64,000 nt of DNA from Phallus indusiatus (lineage: Eukaryota > Basidiomycota > Agaricomycetes > Phallales > Phallaceae): the NCBI GenBank assembly GCA_027605045.1, contig JAQFWX010000002.1, positions 496,001 through 560,000 on the forward strand, written 5' to 3'. Under the pieces are notes generated by a model. It was not told where the DNA came from and searched no databases. It worked only from the letters and a program-made list of their open reading frames with translations. Positions 48,513 through 59,300 of the stretch are shown one piece after another (positions within the stretch are counted from its first letter, which is position 1; each line of letters opens with the position of its first letter). Position numbers and translations under genes: made by a program.

Positions 48513-48881
48513 TAGCGGTGTTGCATATATATAATATATTTATTTATTGCCGGCCTTGAGACTGGTTAAAGAGCAGACAAAGGTTCAGTTTCAAGGAAGC
48601 AGTGTGTGCATCTGGCGGGCGAACTACCTACAGTAATCGAATGATGTCCTATCTAGTACTATAGCCAGGCTTTACTGCTATACTTCGCCATCGAATTCTA
48701 AGACGGTATGATACAGAGACGAGACTTTAAGTTTTTGGTGATTCCGTTCTCATCAATTGCAACCGGATGAAAGGACTCCTGGCTGATAGTGCGAGGGAAA
48801 ATCATGATCGCATCTTGTCTTTAATCAGAAGGGGGGTAGGAAGGCGTTTTCTTCAGGGTCAGGGGAGTAAGCACATAGTCT
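48513..48881. other. Convergent intergenic region, nothing recognised
   Basis: This gap of about 370 bp lies between the stop codons of the Rab6 gene and the DUF3835 gene. It starts with a TA-rich segment (about 48525-48545) that could serve polyadenylation. No gene, RNA or repeat was identified. Confidence 0.6.
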
Positions 48882-50269
48882 TCAATCCGTTTCCTCGTCG
48901 TTTCCGACCAACTGCCCATCAATTACTTTCCCCATGCGGATGCTATTTCCCAAAATTTCATGGGGTATAGCCACGCTCTCGAAGGTAGCTCCAACCTCTC
49001 TTGTGGATGGCTTAGGTATTCTTTGTTTGATCCGGGACTCTTTGAATCTAGATAACGTAGATTTGGGTGGTGGTTGTGCTAAAGATGCTTTGAGGGGCAC
49101 GTTCTATCAAACAGACACGATTAAGGAATGACAAAAGAAAATAACAGTAGTTGACTTACCTCTTGATTCCATTTAGGAGGGTCAAGTTGCATTAGGACAT
49201 CATTGGGGTCGAATTTGAGAGCTGATCGTCTTTTCTGATACTCTAGAGTCAACTCGCGATGCACTTCGGCAGATATTGAAACATCTTTATCAGAAGATTC
49301 CATAGGGATAGTTGAGTCCATAAGTCCATCGTCCAAATCCGATTCGTCATCAGAATCTCGATCACAACTCGTGAATGTTATGCTTTGCGGTGAGGGTAGA
49401 TGCTTATTAAAGCTAGATAACCCTTGCGAAATCTGTTCTTCTATTGCCACTCCGTACGGCTTACGCTCAAAGGGAGGAATGACTGCAGGTGCCCTCTCAA
49501 TAACTTCCGTCTTCATCGGCTGCCTAGAAGCGGGTGGAGTTAGGCGAGACTTGGATCGTATAGACTCGGAATGATTTTCTCCCTCAGGTTCAGGTTCCGC
49601 GAAGGTGACTTTTTTCTGACGTTCAGGGGATATTGTAGGCTTAGGCTTAGCCTCCGAGTTGCTGCTGTCTCCAATCAAAGCCTTAGCCATCCGTTTTTCT
49701 AAATCCTTTGACTTGCGTCGTCGTTTCTCGAGTTCATATCCCTGATTCACCATGCGCTTTTCCATCTCTTGACGGGCCAGCTCGCGCTGACGCCGAAGCT
49801 CTTCGTTGCGCTGCTCTTTGGTGCGGTGTTCTTCTCTTTCTTCTTCTTCTTCAAGCAACTGCAAAATCTTATCTCGCCGTTGTCTATTGAGTACCATAGC
49901 CTCTTCAGAAAGCCTGGACAGAGGTTCTGGATGATGATCGTTGATTATTTCATCACTGGCAGCCGTTAGCGAAGGTGTATCCAGTTCATCTACGGGTTCT
50001 ATAATTTCAACGAAGGGCAGTCCCTCTTCATTAACAAGCTAAGTTGTAAGTGAGTAATAAACTCTCAAGCCGAACCAATTACTAACATTTTCTTTTCTGC
50101 TTGCATTGGAAGAGCCGCCTTCATTGGCGACAAAGACATCACCTAGCCGTTGGGAGAGATTCTCCAGGGCACGCAATGCTAAAAATGTAATCAATGTAGG
50201 TTAATTAACTGGACTGACATTCCACGTACCTTCCGCGTTGCTCTCCACCAGTGTACGTACATTTGCCAT
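48882..50269 (-). CDS. DUF3835 (Bud27/URI-like) protein
   Basis: A protein of roughly 430 residues from ATG 50269 (MANVRTLVESNAEALRALEN). The N-terminal 35 residues could form a helix. An acidic segment (LPFVEIIEPVDELDTPS) follows, then a long charged helix or coiled coil (49700-49900) with RQRRDKILQLLEEEEEREEH and RQRELARQEMEKRM. The C-terminal third has KKVTFAEPEPEGE, a disordered region, and KWNQE joined to NVPLKASLAQPPP, STLSRFKESRIKQ and ILGNSIRMGKVIDGQLV. SRFK near the C terminus with the following V(I/V)-type motif is what suggests the DUF3835 family, which includes the unconventional prefoldin Bud27. A clear prefoldin domain is not visible, so the name is tentative. Confidence 0.5.
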
Positions 50270-50638
50270 ATTATAATCAGTGCGCAGGCGCCCAGTACTC
50301 ACACACTTTCAGCGCTTCCATAGAAGTCAGGAGTTTTAAGTCCATTTACCACTAATTATTCACACACCATTGGTACAGTCCTAGTTAATATCATTTATTA
50401 CAGTAAGGTAAAAAAATTATCATTACATCTTCGGTAGGAACAACAGGACCATGCTTATGATGTTGATAGGGTGAGCCTCTGGCCAAATTGGATGTCGCAG
50501 GCGGTTCATTGCGGAATTCTAGATGTTCTCGAAAGAGACCACAGATTGTCGGTAATCATCTGTAATTGCTGGGTCATACCCAAGGAATTACCATGAGTTA
50601 TAAGTCCAGGAAATGTATCGAAATTGCATAGACGGATT
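50270..50638. other. Intergenic region with a possible small minus-strand exon
   Basis: This 369-bp gap lies between two minus-strand genes. On the minus strand, about 50440-50560 holds an open stretch reading GLFREHLEFRNEPPATSNL then ARGSPYQHHKHGPVVPTED, which has coding-like composition and is followed by a GTAATG donor. No start, partner exon or family could be assigned. It might be part of a small unrecognised gene, or a non-coding 3' flank of the Pcs1 gene. Confidence 0.35.
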
Positions 50639-52394
50639 CTATTCCTCCATTCGTGTGGTCTCGTTATCGTCACCGGCATTACCTTCCAGGTGGGAGGTCA
50701 AAGTCTGGGAGAAAACTTGCATCTGTTCTCTTTCGAAAGTGAACGGCTTCGCAAGAAAATCCAGTTGTTCAATAAATGCGGTGGATTCTTTATCCAGGTC
50801 GAAAGGTGTATATACGACTTTCTTAACAGGTTCTTCCTCATCGGAGACGGTTGTATATTTGAGTGTAAAATGCAAGCCTTAAGACAACGTTAATAAGCGG
50901 GGAGTTGATTGTATTAACCCGAAACGACATACTGGCGGCGGTATTACGAGCTGATTGAATGCAACTGAAGATTGCATCCTCATCTTTGAACTTCCCAGGA
51001 TCGTATTTTACATTCGTGATTAAAATACCCGTCAATTCCTCGTATAACCGGAGGACTAGAGCATTTCGTGAATCCAGTTTACCCGAATTTTTTGATATAG
51101 ATGGAGGCGCTGTTCGGGCAGCCAGCCGTTTAGAGTTTTCGATCTCCATTTCTAGATCAGCGCGTACTATCTTTACTGTTGAATGCAAAGAGTTCAAAAT
51201 GAAGTTTTACGACAAAAGAAGAAATGCAACGTACAGGCATCGGTCAGTCTGACGATTGCCTTATCTTTCTCGCTTAAAGCGGCTTCTTTCTCTTTCAGGG
51301 TGTTGGTCAGTTTGTTCATTTCGCGCTGTAAATCCTAATTTTTCAATCAATCGCTGTTTGTACTATGGGATGCCAGTTACCTACCGCTGAAATTCCTACG
51401 CTATCTTGTTGATTAAGGCTCGTTTGTAATTCATGGATGTACTCCTGCTGTGCTGTTGCAGAAGAATGAAGACAATGATACTGAGGTGCGATACACCAGC
51501 ATACCTTGCAGTCTCGTTTCATATTGCATTTTCTGCTCAAGACACAAGCTTTCTGCATCTGTATGTCTTAAACGAGAAAGTCGTTCAAATTGGCTTGCAA
51601 ATTCGTCGCGTTGTTTGACAGCCTGAAAAACTCTTTTTCAGAAGAGAAGGACGAAACAAACATGATGAGACCCTTACTTCATCATACATCCTCTGAAGCC
51701 TTGTCAATGGTATGGCCTTTCCTTTGTCAGTATTAGATGGAGGAATCTTTCTTTCAACTATGTCTTCTTCCTCTTCATCCTCTGCCTCCTCCTCCTTCTC
51801 ACCATCTATGCTCTCAACAGAGAGAATGACGTTATTTTCTTTTTTAGTTCTTTCAGACTTGTCTTGTTCCCTTTGGACCTGTTTCATCTTTCCTTTTGAA
51901 GACGAGACCGAGCGTCCATTGACATGTCCATTCGCGGGAACATTTGTGGATGTACCCTTGCCACGACGCGCTTTTGGACGCGGCGGTGGCTCATTGTCGG
52001 AGGAAATCTCTGTGGGTTTTTCAGCTTGCTGAGAAACCGTCTTCATGCCAGCGGAAATATGGTTTGCTTTCTTTGATTCTGGTTTCCGTTTGCGCTTATT
52101 AGTGGAAGGACCGGCTGTCTGAGGAGACTGTGTATCAAATTCCGCTGATAGCAGAAGCGAGATCAATATTGTACTAAATAAGCAAAGAACACAGAGTAAT
52201 ACCTAACTCGTCTGAAGACATCAAGCGTTGGGTATTGCTATTGCTATTGTTGAATGATTTGAAGGGAGGCTCCTGAAAGTCGAAATTAGGTAAGCGGCAA
52301 GTAGCGAGATTGAGAACGGCTAGACAGAACGGGCGAAAACATACTCAGCCGCTTACCAATAGTTACTTACTTTGAGTTTGTGGTTGCAGACCAT
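50639..52394 (-). CDS. Monopolin subunit Pcs1/Csm1-like kinetochore protein
   Basis: Chromosome-segregation protein; in yeasts Csm1/Pcs1 clamps microtubule-binding sites at kinetochores and acts in rDNA cohesion. About 440 residues in several exons. The first exon from ATG 52394 is tiny (MVCNHKLK) and joins EPPFKSFNNSNSNT. A basic and acidic disordered region follows (52160-51720). A long coiled coil comes next, with PLTRLQRMYDEAVKQRDEFA, EQKMQYETRLQ and DLQREMNKLTNTLKEKEAAL. The C-terminal globular Csm1 domain has LVLRLYEELTGILITNVKYD, FSCIQSARNTA, LHFTLKYTTVSDEE, VVYTPFDLDKESTAFIEQL and FTFEREQMQVFSQTL. The coiled coil plus this RWD-like domain is the family architecture. Confidence 0.8.
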
Positions 52395-53104
52395 GTATGT
52401 AAGTCTTCCAATTGAGCACAACCAAACACTCAGTACTTGAGTACTCTCTGGTACTCTATGCTCAGTACTGAGCGCTTCGGCGCCCAGCGCCCAGGAACCG
52501 CCTGTGTCACGATCTCTGTCACATTTCACGGTCCATAGCTCATCCATAGCTCATTCCCAACTTCTGTTTTCCTCCTCTCCTGCTCGACTTTGCTCAATTT
52601 TTATTCCGTCTCGCCTTTAATCGGCGGGGATACCCACGACGACGACTATTTTGACCGCGCCGGGCTTACTTTACCATACGACAAGCACGCAGGTAAGTCA
52701 ACCCATAGACACTTTTGTCACTCCTCCGCACCGACTCTCCCGTCCTTTCCCTCTTTTCCTTCCATATATTCGTCTATCCGTCTGTCCTATCTATCCGCCG
52801 AATATTCTTTCAAAATTCCCCACATGCATTCACCACAAAAACAAACTACTTCAAAATCCGAAACCCTTCCAACCCTTCGTAATCTCGTAATTCCAATCCT
52901 ATTCCAACTCTAAAAACTCAAAACAATTGTTCGTAAAATTCCTAAATACATATACAAAAATGCATATCCCAATGCATTCCACACAATCACCACGGTTTCA
53001 CAGAAAAAAGCATTATAACTTCCTCAATCTTTTTCCATCTATATCAACCCTCTCCCAAACTCGAAAAATCTCACCCCCAAGAGAAGAATAGATCAAAATC
53101 GAAA
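52395..53104. promoter_or_regulatory. Divergent Pcs1/KH-gene promoter and long 5' leader
   Basis: A 710-bp gap between divergent start codons. Near the Pcs1 side a cluster of GTAC-centred palindromes lies at 52428-52472, including the perfect 12-mer CTCAGTACTGAG at 52461-52472. The KH-gene side (52560-53100) is C/T- and then A/T-rich with no coding frame of note, typical of a long pyrimidine-rich fungal promoter or 5' leader. Confidence 0.5.
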
Positions 53105-54762
53105 ATGTCTACACAAAATCCAGAAAGTTCCTTCAACAGCGTAAAGAAGCGCTCTCGCTCGCCTTCAGATGAGACGGTCGAGTCCGAGAAGAATAAAAAA
53201 CGCCCCAATATCGGCGCGTCTACGGCCGAAAATGATGAACCTCGTAGCCTAGTGGATGATGAGAGTATGCTCAACGAGAACAGTGACTATATTAAAACCG
53301 AAACGGAAATGGAAACGAATCTGCTCACTTCCGGATTCGAGGAGGGCTTCGCTTCAAAGAGTGCTGAAGAACTACCAACCGCCGGGATCGCCGCTACTGT
53401 TAGCTCAAATGCTTCCAGTCCGACGGTTAATCAACCCGTCAAAGTTTCAACAAACACCTCTTCCTCAGGCAATAGGAGCGGCGGTAGTAGCAATGTCAGT
53501 AACCCTACCTCACCCACATCTTCCATGCCCGCCGTTCCTTCAACAACCTCGGCCCAAATACACATGCGTTGTCTCATTGTTACCCAAGATGCATCTATCA
53601 TTATTGGAAAGAAGGGCACTCATGTCAATGAAATACGCGAGAAGAGCGGCGCCCGTGTCGTCGTATCTGAGAGTATACCCGGCAATCCGGAACGTATCTT
53701 GAATGTCAGTGGGCCTCTCGATGCTGTATCCAAGGTGGGTCGTCATTTTGTTTGATATATGGCATCCGATAATTTAGTCTTCTTGGTTTGTTTTGCTTTG
53801 CATTTAGGCCTTTGGACTTATTGTGCGACGGATAAATGACGAGCCATTCGACGCGCCATCCGTACCAGGAAGCAGAGCTGTAACCATCAAATTTATGATA
53901 CCCAATTCGCGCATGGGTTCTGTGATTGGGAGACAGGGCACTAAAATCAAAGAGATTCAAGATGCTAGTGGTGCAAGATTGAATGCAAGTGAAGGAATGC
54001 TGCCTGGCTCAACCGAGGTAATTTTAAAATAAAGAAATACGCGCTTTCAAATTGACAGTTTATTATTTGCTTCACAGCGTGTTTTGAGTGTTGCTGGTGT
54101 AGCAGACGCGATTCATATCGCGACATATTACATCGGCAACATTCTAATTGAAGCCAATGAACGAATGCCCTCTACCATCAACTCTTCTTATCGCCCGCAG
54201 AATCGGGCGAGACCAGCGCCCAATGTACATGCAGGTTACCCTTACTCTAATCCCTATACTTACCCGCAAGTTCAACCACCTCCCCATCACGGTGCTCCCC
54301 ATCACCCGCATCACCACCATCCTCCGCATTCACAAATTCCCCACTCGCACGCCCTGCCTCCTGTGCATCCGCACGCCGCGACGCAGCCCCTGCAGACACA
54401 GCAGATATACATACCTAACGATCTAGTTGGGTGTATCATTGGTAAAGGGGGGAGCAAGATCAACGAGATACGGCAGATGAGTGCTAGTCAAATCAAAATC
54501 ATGGAACCGGGCGCAGTTGGTGTAGGAATGAGTGAGAGCGAGAACGAAAGACTGGTTGTTATCACCGGTCAACCTGCAAATATTCAAATGGCTGTGGGTC
54601 TTTTATACCAAGTGCGTTCGGCTTATTTTCTTTGTTGTTTCGTGACATGAGGTGTTTATGCCATTACCTTAATTTTTTTTTCAGCGGCTTGAACAGGAAA
54701 AACAGAAACAGATACTACAACAAAACAATGGTGGAAACAGTTCTGGAGGTCCGATGCGGTGA
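53105..54762 (+). CDS. Three-KH-domain RNA-binding protein (Rnc1/PCBP-like)
   Basis: An RNA-binding protein of about 460 residues in four exons from ATG 53105 (MSTQNPESSFNSVKKRSRS). The N-terminal region is charged and Ser/Thr-rich. KH1 is MRCLIVTQDASIIIGKKG with HVNEIREKSGARVVVSE. KH2 is IKFMIPNSRMGSVIGRQG with IKEIQDASGARLNASEG. A His/Pro-rich linker (54240-54400) follows. KH3 is QIYIPNDLVGCIIGKGG with INEIRQMSASQIKIMEPG, and a short Gln-rich tail ends it at 54762. The GXXG loops (GKKG, GRQG, GKGG) are intact in all three. Fission yeast Rnc1 and mammalian PCBP/hnRNP K share this layout and bind C- or U-rich mRNA elements; the targets here are unknown. Confidence 0.92.
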
Positions 54763-55006
54763 TTAACATTTTCCCTCATAATATGTTGCTTTATGTAAAT
54801 TCATATGTTGTGTTTCAACTTTCGTTACCTTGTGCTCATGTCTCTGCTTTTCGGTGTTTTCAATGTTTGGTCATCTTAATTAGTACCCTATACGTTGTGT
54901 TGTATAGTTTAACGAAAATAAATAAAATGGCAAGTTTATCAGTTGAGCGCTAGGGCTATACGCGCTTTAAGGCTCCGCATGCACACTGAGAAAAATACCC
55001 TACTTA

Positions 55007-56173
55007 ATGTCGTCCTCACACTCGGCTCCTTCGACAATAAAGGATTTTACTATTTTGCCTATACTGTACAAGTCGAAATCCACGAAAAAAACTGAGCATT
55101 TTCTCTACCTGAGAGAACATTCATGGAAGCCTAAAACAAGCGAGGGCCAAGAAACATACCCCAAGGGACGCACCTTATTCGTAGTCAACACGCCTCCTGA
55201 TTCTACTGAGCGCGAATTAAGGCTGTTCTTCCAGTCTTGTGGACATATTGAACGTGTTGTGTTTCAGGGAAATGGAGAAGATGGGCTAGTCGCCTTGGCT
55301 GAGGAAGGCGATGATGATAGCGAGGCAGAAAACGAGGAAGAAAAAGAAGAAGAAGAAGAAGAAGAAGAAGAAGATGGGGATGGGGATGGGGATGGAAATG
55401 CTAGTGCTGAAGATCGTATGGAGAGTGTCGAAACTACCACAACTCGCGACGCAAAAAAGAAAAGAAAGAAGACAAAAGCTCCTCCCCGAGTAACGCCACT
55501 ACCTTTGGACACTTTAGAGGTCCCTCTACGAGCTTATCGGCCAACAGGCTCGACGGCATATGTAATTTTCGCCGAATTGGGAGCAATTTCAAGTGTTTTG
55601 GAGCTGCGTACAGAACCTGAAAATCGAAGGTTGTGGCCACCGGGTGGTAGTGACTTTGCCATCGCACCTACGGGTTTGGCCCATTACGAGGCTTTACACG
55701 CCGCCGAACGGCCGTCTTTGGATGCGGTGAAGAAACACGCGGACAGTTACCTTGAGGTGTATGATTACAATCAGGCCATACTGCGGAGAGAAAATAAATC
55801 CAAATATAAAAAGGGCGAGGCTATTGTGGATGAGGATGGTTTCACACTGGTGGCACGCGGCGGGGCCTACGGAAAAAGTGTGGGCGGCGGCGTCGGAGTG
55901 GCAAGCAAAGCATTTATGAAGGAGATAGAAGCGGATAAGACGACCACTACCTTGGCATCGAAACGCAAGAAGAAAAAGAAGAAACACGAAAAGGAAGATT
56001 TTTACAAATTCCAGATACATGAAAAGAAAAGACAGGGTGAGGGTTTTTTCTCTTTCTTTGTGTTTCAGTTGACATTTTTATTTCTGTTTTTAGAACTTAT
56101 TGACTTAAAAACCAATTTCGAAAAGGATAAAGAAAGAATATCCGCGAAACGTTTACGATATAAACCATATTAA
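55007..56173 (+). CDS. RRP7: Ribosomal RNA-processing protein Rrp7
   Basis: Nucleolar factor of the small-subunit processome (UtpC/Rrp7 module). About 370 residues, one intron near 56036-56093, from ATG 55007 (MSSSHSAPSTIKDF). The N-terminal RRM-like domain has GRTLFVVNTPPDSTERELRL and FFQSCGHIERVVFQGN. A long acidic Glu run and then a basic tract (about 55310-55490) interrupt it before STAYVIFAELGAISSVLEL. The C-terminal Rrp7 domain has EAIVDEDGFTLVARGG and KEDFYKFQIHEKKRQ, joined across the intron to ELIDLKTNFEKDKERISAKR and ending RLRYKPY. The Glu run is a trinucleotide repeat (GAA type, about 55335-55372) and may vary in length. Confidence 0.92.
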   Translation: MSSSHSAPSTIKDFTILPILYKSKSTKKTEHFLYLREHSWKPKTSEGQETYPKGRTLFVVNTPPDSTERELRLFFQSCGHIERVVFQGNGEDGLVALAEEGDDDSEAENEEEKEEEEEEEEEDGDGDGDGNASAEDRMESVETTTTRDAKKKRKKTKAPPRVTPLPLDTLEVPLRAYRPTGSTAYVIFAELGAISSVLELRTEPENRRLWPPGGSDFAIAPTGLAHYEALHAAERPSLDAVKKHADSYLEVYDYNQAILRRENKSKYKKGEAIVDEDGFTLVARGGAYGKSVGGGVGVASKAFMKEIEADKTTTTLASKRKKKKKKHEKEDFYKFQIHEKKRQGEGFFSFFVFQLTFLFLFLELIDLKTNFEKDKERISAKRLRYKPY

Positions 56174-56333
56174 TATCCTTCACATACACGTTGCCAATAG
56201 TAGTAATAATATCATACGTACAAAAATAAACGCCCAAACTAAAAAGCACTTCTACCCAGATGATGGGACAGCAACGCAAGAAGTACATAATGTACTCGTG
56301 TTTTTCGCTTTACCGCCACCCACCATCGTTGCG

Positions 56334-59300
56334 ATGGGCAATAATCCAGCCAACGGCATGACCATTCTCTTCAAAAATGTACCGCCCACAGCTTCAAAAT
56401 ACGATGTTATCCGTGCCATCGCCGGCGTACTACATAGCAATACTTTCAAACAGAAGTTCTGCAGCTCTCTCAATAGGCCACTCAATTTTCACGTCACTCT
56501 CGAGTCTGATGGCGTCCCATCTTCAATCCGAAACAACGGACGAGGAACTCTCATTCTTCCAACGTGCGAGTTGGGTCGCCACTTTCTTCACTTCATCGAG
56601 ATCAATGAGATCAGAGTGTGTATACAGGACAAATCTCTATGCTTCAGAATTGCCCCATCGGATCAAGCCAACCCTGAACTCATTAGGATACTCAAACTGG
56701 TCCCTTTCCAGGATCCTACCATCGCCGAATTTAGGGAAAACCTGTTGAAAGAGTTGATCTATCAGATTCCTGTGCTCAAACTTCAGCTCGGTGTGTTCGT
56801 ATACAATCCGAGTAACCCTCGCGTTATTCAATTCTCTGTTGAATGGGAACGGGATTTTAACGATTATGGCGATGCGCGTCTTGCTTTCGAGTTCGAGCAC
56901 AAGCTATTCAAACTCAATTTTAGCAATAAGGCCGACACCATCCTTCAAACTGTTATCATCAAATATGCAAACATGAGAAGACTTTATACCGGTTGGGACC
57001 TAGGAAGTCCATGTGCGTGATACTAGATCACTTTCAATTGTTTGTTGTCTCTTTTTAATTAATAACTGGTAGATATATTATTCGAGTTGCCAACTCCTCC
57101 TGCTTTTGAAGAAGAAGAGAAATATCGAACTGAGACTACGAACAAAGGAAAAGATATGAAGCGTATACGAACCAGGCTCAGCTGTCTTGATGAAGCTCAT
57201 CGACGAGTGGCTCCATACGTGCATCAAGTCAGATTAGTTCTTAAATCGCCGAACGATCTCGAAATATTTCATCACATGTGCAACAAAGCGGACTTGGCAA
57301 AGCCTATATCGGTTTCGTCTGGATACATGGACGTGTTTAATGGGGCCTTATACACCCCTCGGAATCTGGATCGTATCGAGAAATGGCTCGGAACGCAAAC
57401 TTACCTTATTGCATTCCAATGCGAGGCCCTAATTCGGAATCACATACTCAATCCCTCGGAGTTTTTCGGCATTCTTCCTCGCGTTGAATCTCTCATTCGG
57501 GACATGCCGCTGAAGGCCCATCACATACTCCTCCATTTCCATACTGTTCTGAAAATTCTTCATAATCGGCCATATCCTGCGAGAGAAACAATCTCCGAGG
57601 CTTTTGAAAGAGCGATATCGGAGTACAGTCAATTAAGTACCCCTGTGAAACATCGGGATGATAATGCGTACTTCAATGCCTATCGTGTCATTTTCACGCC
57701 AACAGCAATAAGACTTGAAGGTCCTTACACTCATCAAAGTAACCGTGTTGTAGGTCTTGTCCAATTTCTTCTACTCCTCCTCACACCAACTCAAATTTCC
57801 TTTCTAGATTCGGACATATGTTGGTTTTGAGGACCGTTTTATCCGTGTCGACTTCAGAGATGAAGATAGGCAACATTACAGATGGTCTCGTGAAACTGAT
57901 GGGGAAGGGTTTGTCACTGAATGCGTGGGGACTCTCCTGAAAAATCGAAACGGATTCAAAATAGCAGGGCGCGAATTTCATTTCCTGGGATATAGTTCAT
58001 CCCAACTGCGTTCTCATTCTGTGTTTGCCTTCTCATCCTTTCAACACCCCGACCATGGCTTTGTTACGGCGGATTTGATAAGAACTACGGTCGGGATTTT
58101 CGACAAAACTATAAACTTTCCGGCTTTGTATGCTGCTCGTGTCTCTCAAGCTTTCAGTGCTACAGAGGATTCCGTCGCACTACTGCGCGATCAATGGGAG
58201 GAAGTACCTGACATCAAGCGTAATGGTCGAACATTCACTGACGGAGTAGGAACTATATCTCCTAAGCTTGCTCAATGGATTTGGGAGACCCTTTGCGCGC
58301 ACCGGAACATCGAGCATAATGGTTCCTTCTACCCTGCTGCTTTTCAAATACGGTTTGGGGGGTATAAAGGTGTTGTGGCCGTAGATTACAGTCTTGAAAG
58401 CCATGGAATATTCATGAGGCTTCGGGAGAGTATGCGGAAATTCGAAGTTTGGAAAGATGAAAAGATCACACTTGAGATTGCGAGGTACTTTCAGTATCCA
58501 ACAGTTATGTATCTGAACAGGTTTGGCGTGAAGTTTTCATCCTTTGAGTCAAATATAACTCCTCTCATTTTGATAGGCCCTTTATTCAGATTCTTGAAGA
58601 CATGGGCATTCATCGTCGTGTATTCATGCAACTCCAAAAAGCAGCTGTAGCTTCTGTCCAAACCGCCAGGAATTCCTTAGCCAATTTCGTATCTTTACTA
58701 GACGCGCATGGACTTGGAAAATCCTTTCGACTTTCATTCATCGTTAAAAGTATTGGAAAACTAATGGATGAGGCAGTTCACAAAATGCTCGAACCTCAAT
58801 TGCAAGACTGCAACTCTTGGCTCTCCTCTCCGTCACGCCCCATTGATGCTTTTCTCTCCCTCAACTTTCTCCCCGTTCTTATTAACACTGCTATACTTTC
58901 TGTCTTGCGGGACATAAAGCACAATGCCCGCATACCAGTCCCAAATAGCTGGAATCTCGTGGGGGTTGCAGACGAAACAGGGCTATTGAAGGAGGATGAA
59001 GTTTATGGTAGATTGACTATATATTCTCTGACTCACTCCGCACTTGCCTAACGATGACCTTTTCCTAGTATGTATCTGGGACCGCGACAGTTCTCCTCAT
59101 GAACGGTCTATACCTTTATTCCTCGAAGGTCCAGTTCTTATATCGCGAAGCCCAATGCTCCATCCTGGGGATGTTAGAATGGTGAGTATTTCAATGAAAG
59201 GGCCTCGAGGTTCCACTTGTTTGGTTCTCTCATAATTCCCATCAACATTTTCAACGATCTTATCTAAACCGAACCACTTACCCTTTTGCGTCTCTCATTT

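Noticed and set aside
54945..54995. GC-rich inverted segment before Rrp7, considered as a tRNA
   Set aside because: It lacks the A-box and B-box pattern and a TPsiC arm; the pairing is partial.
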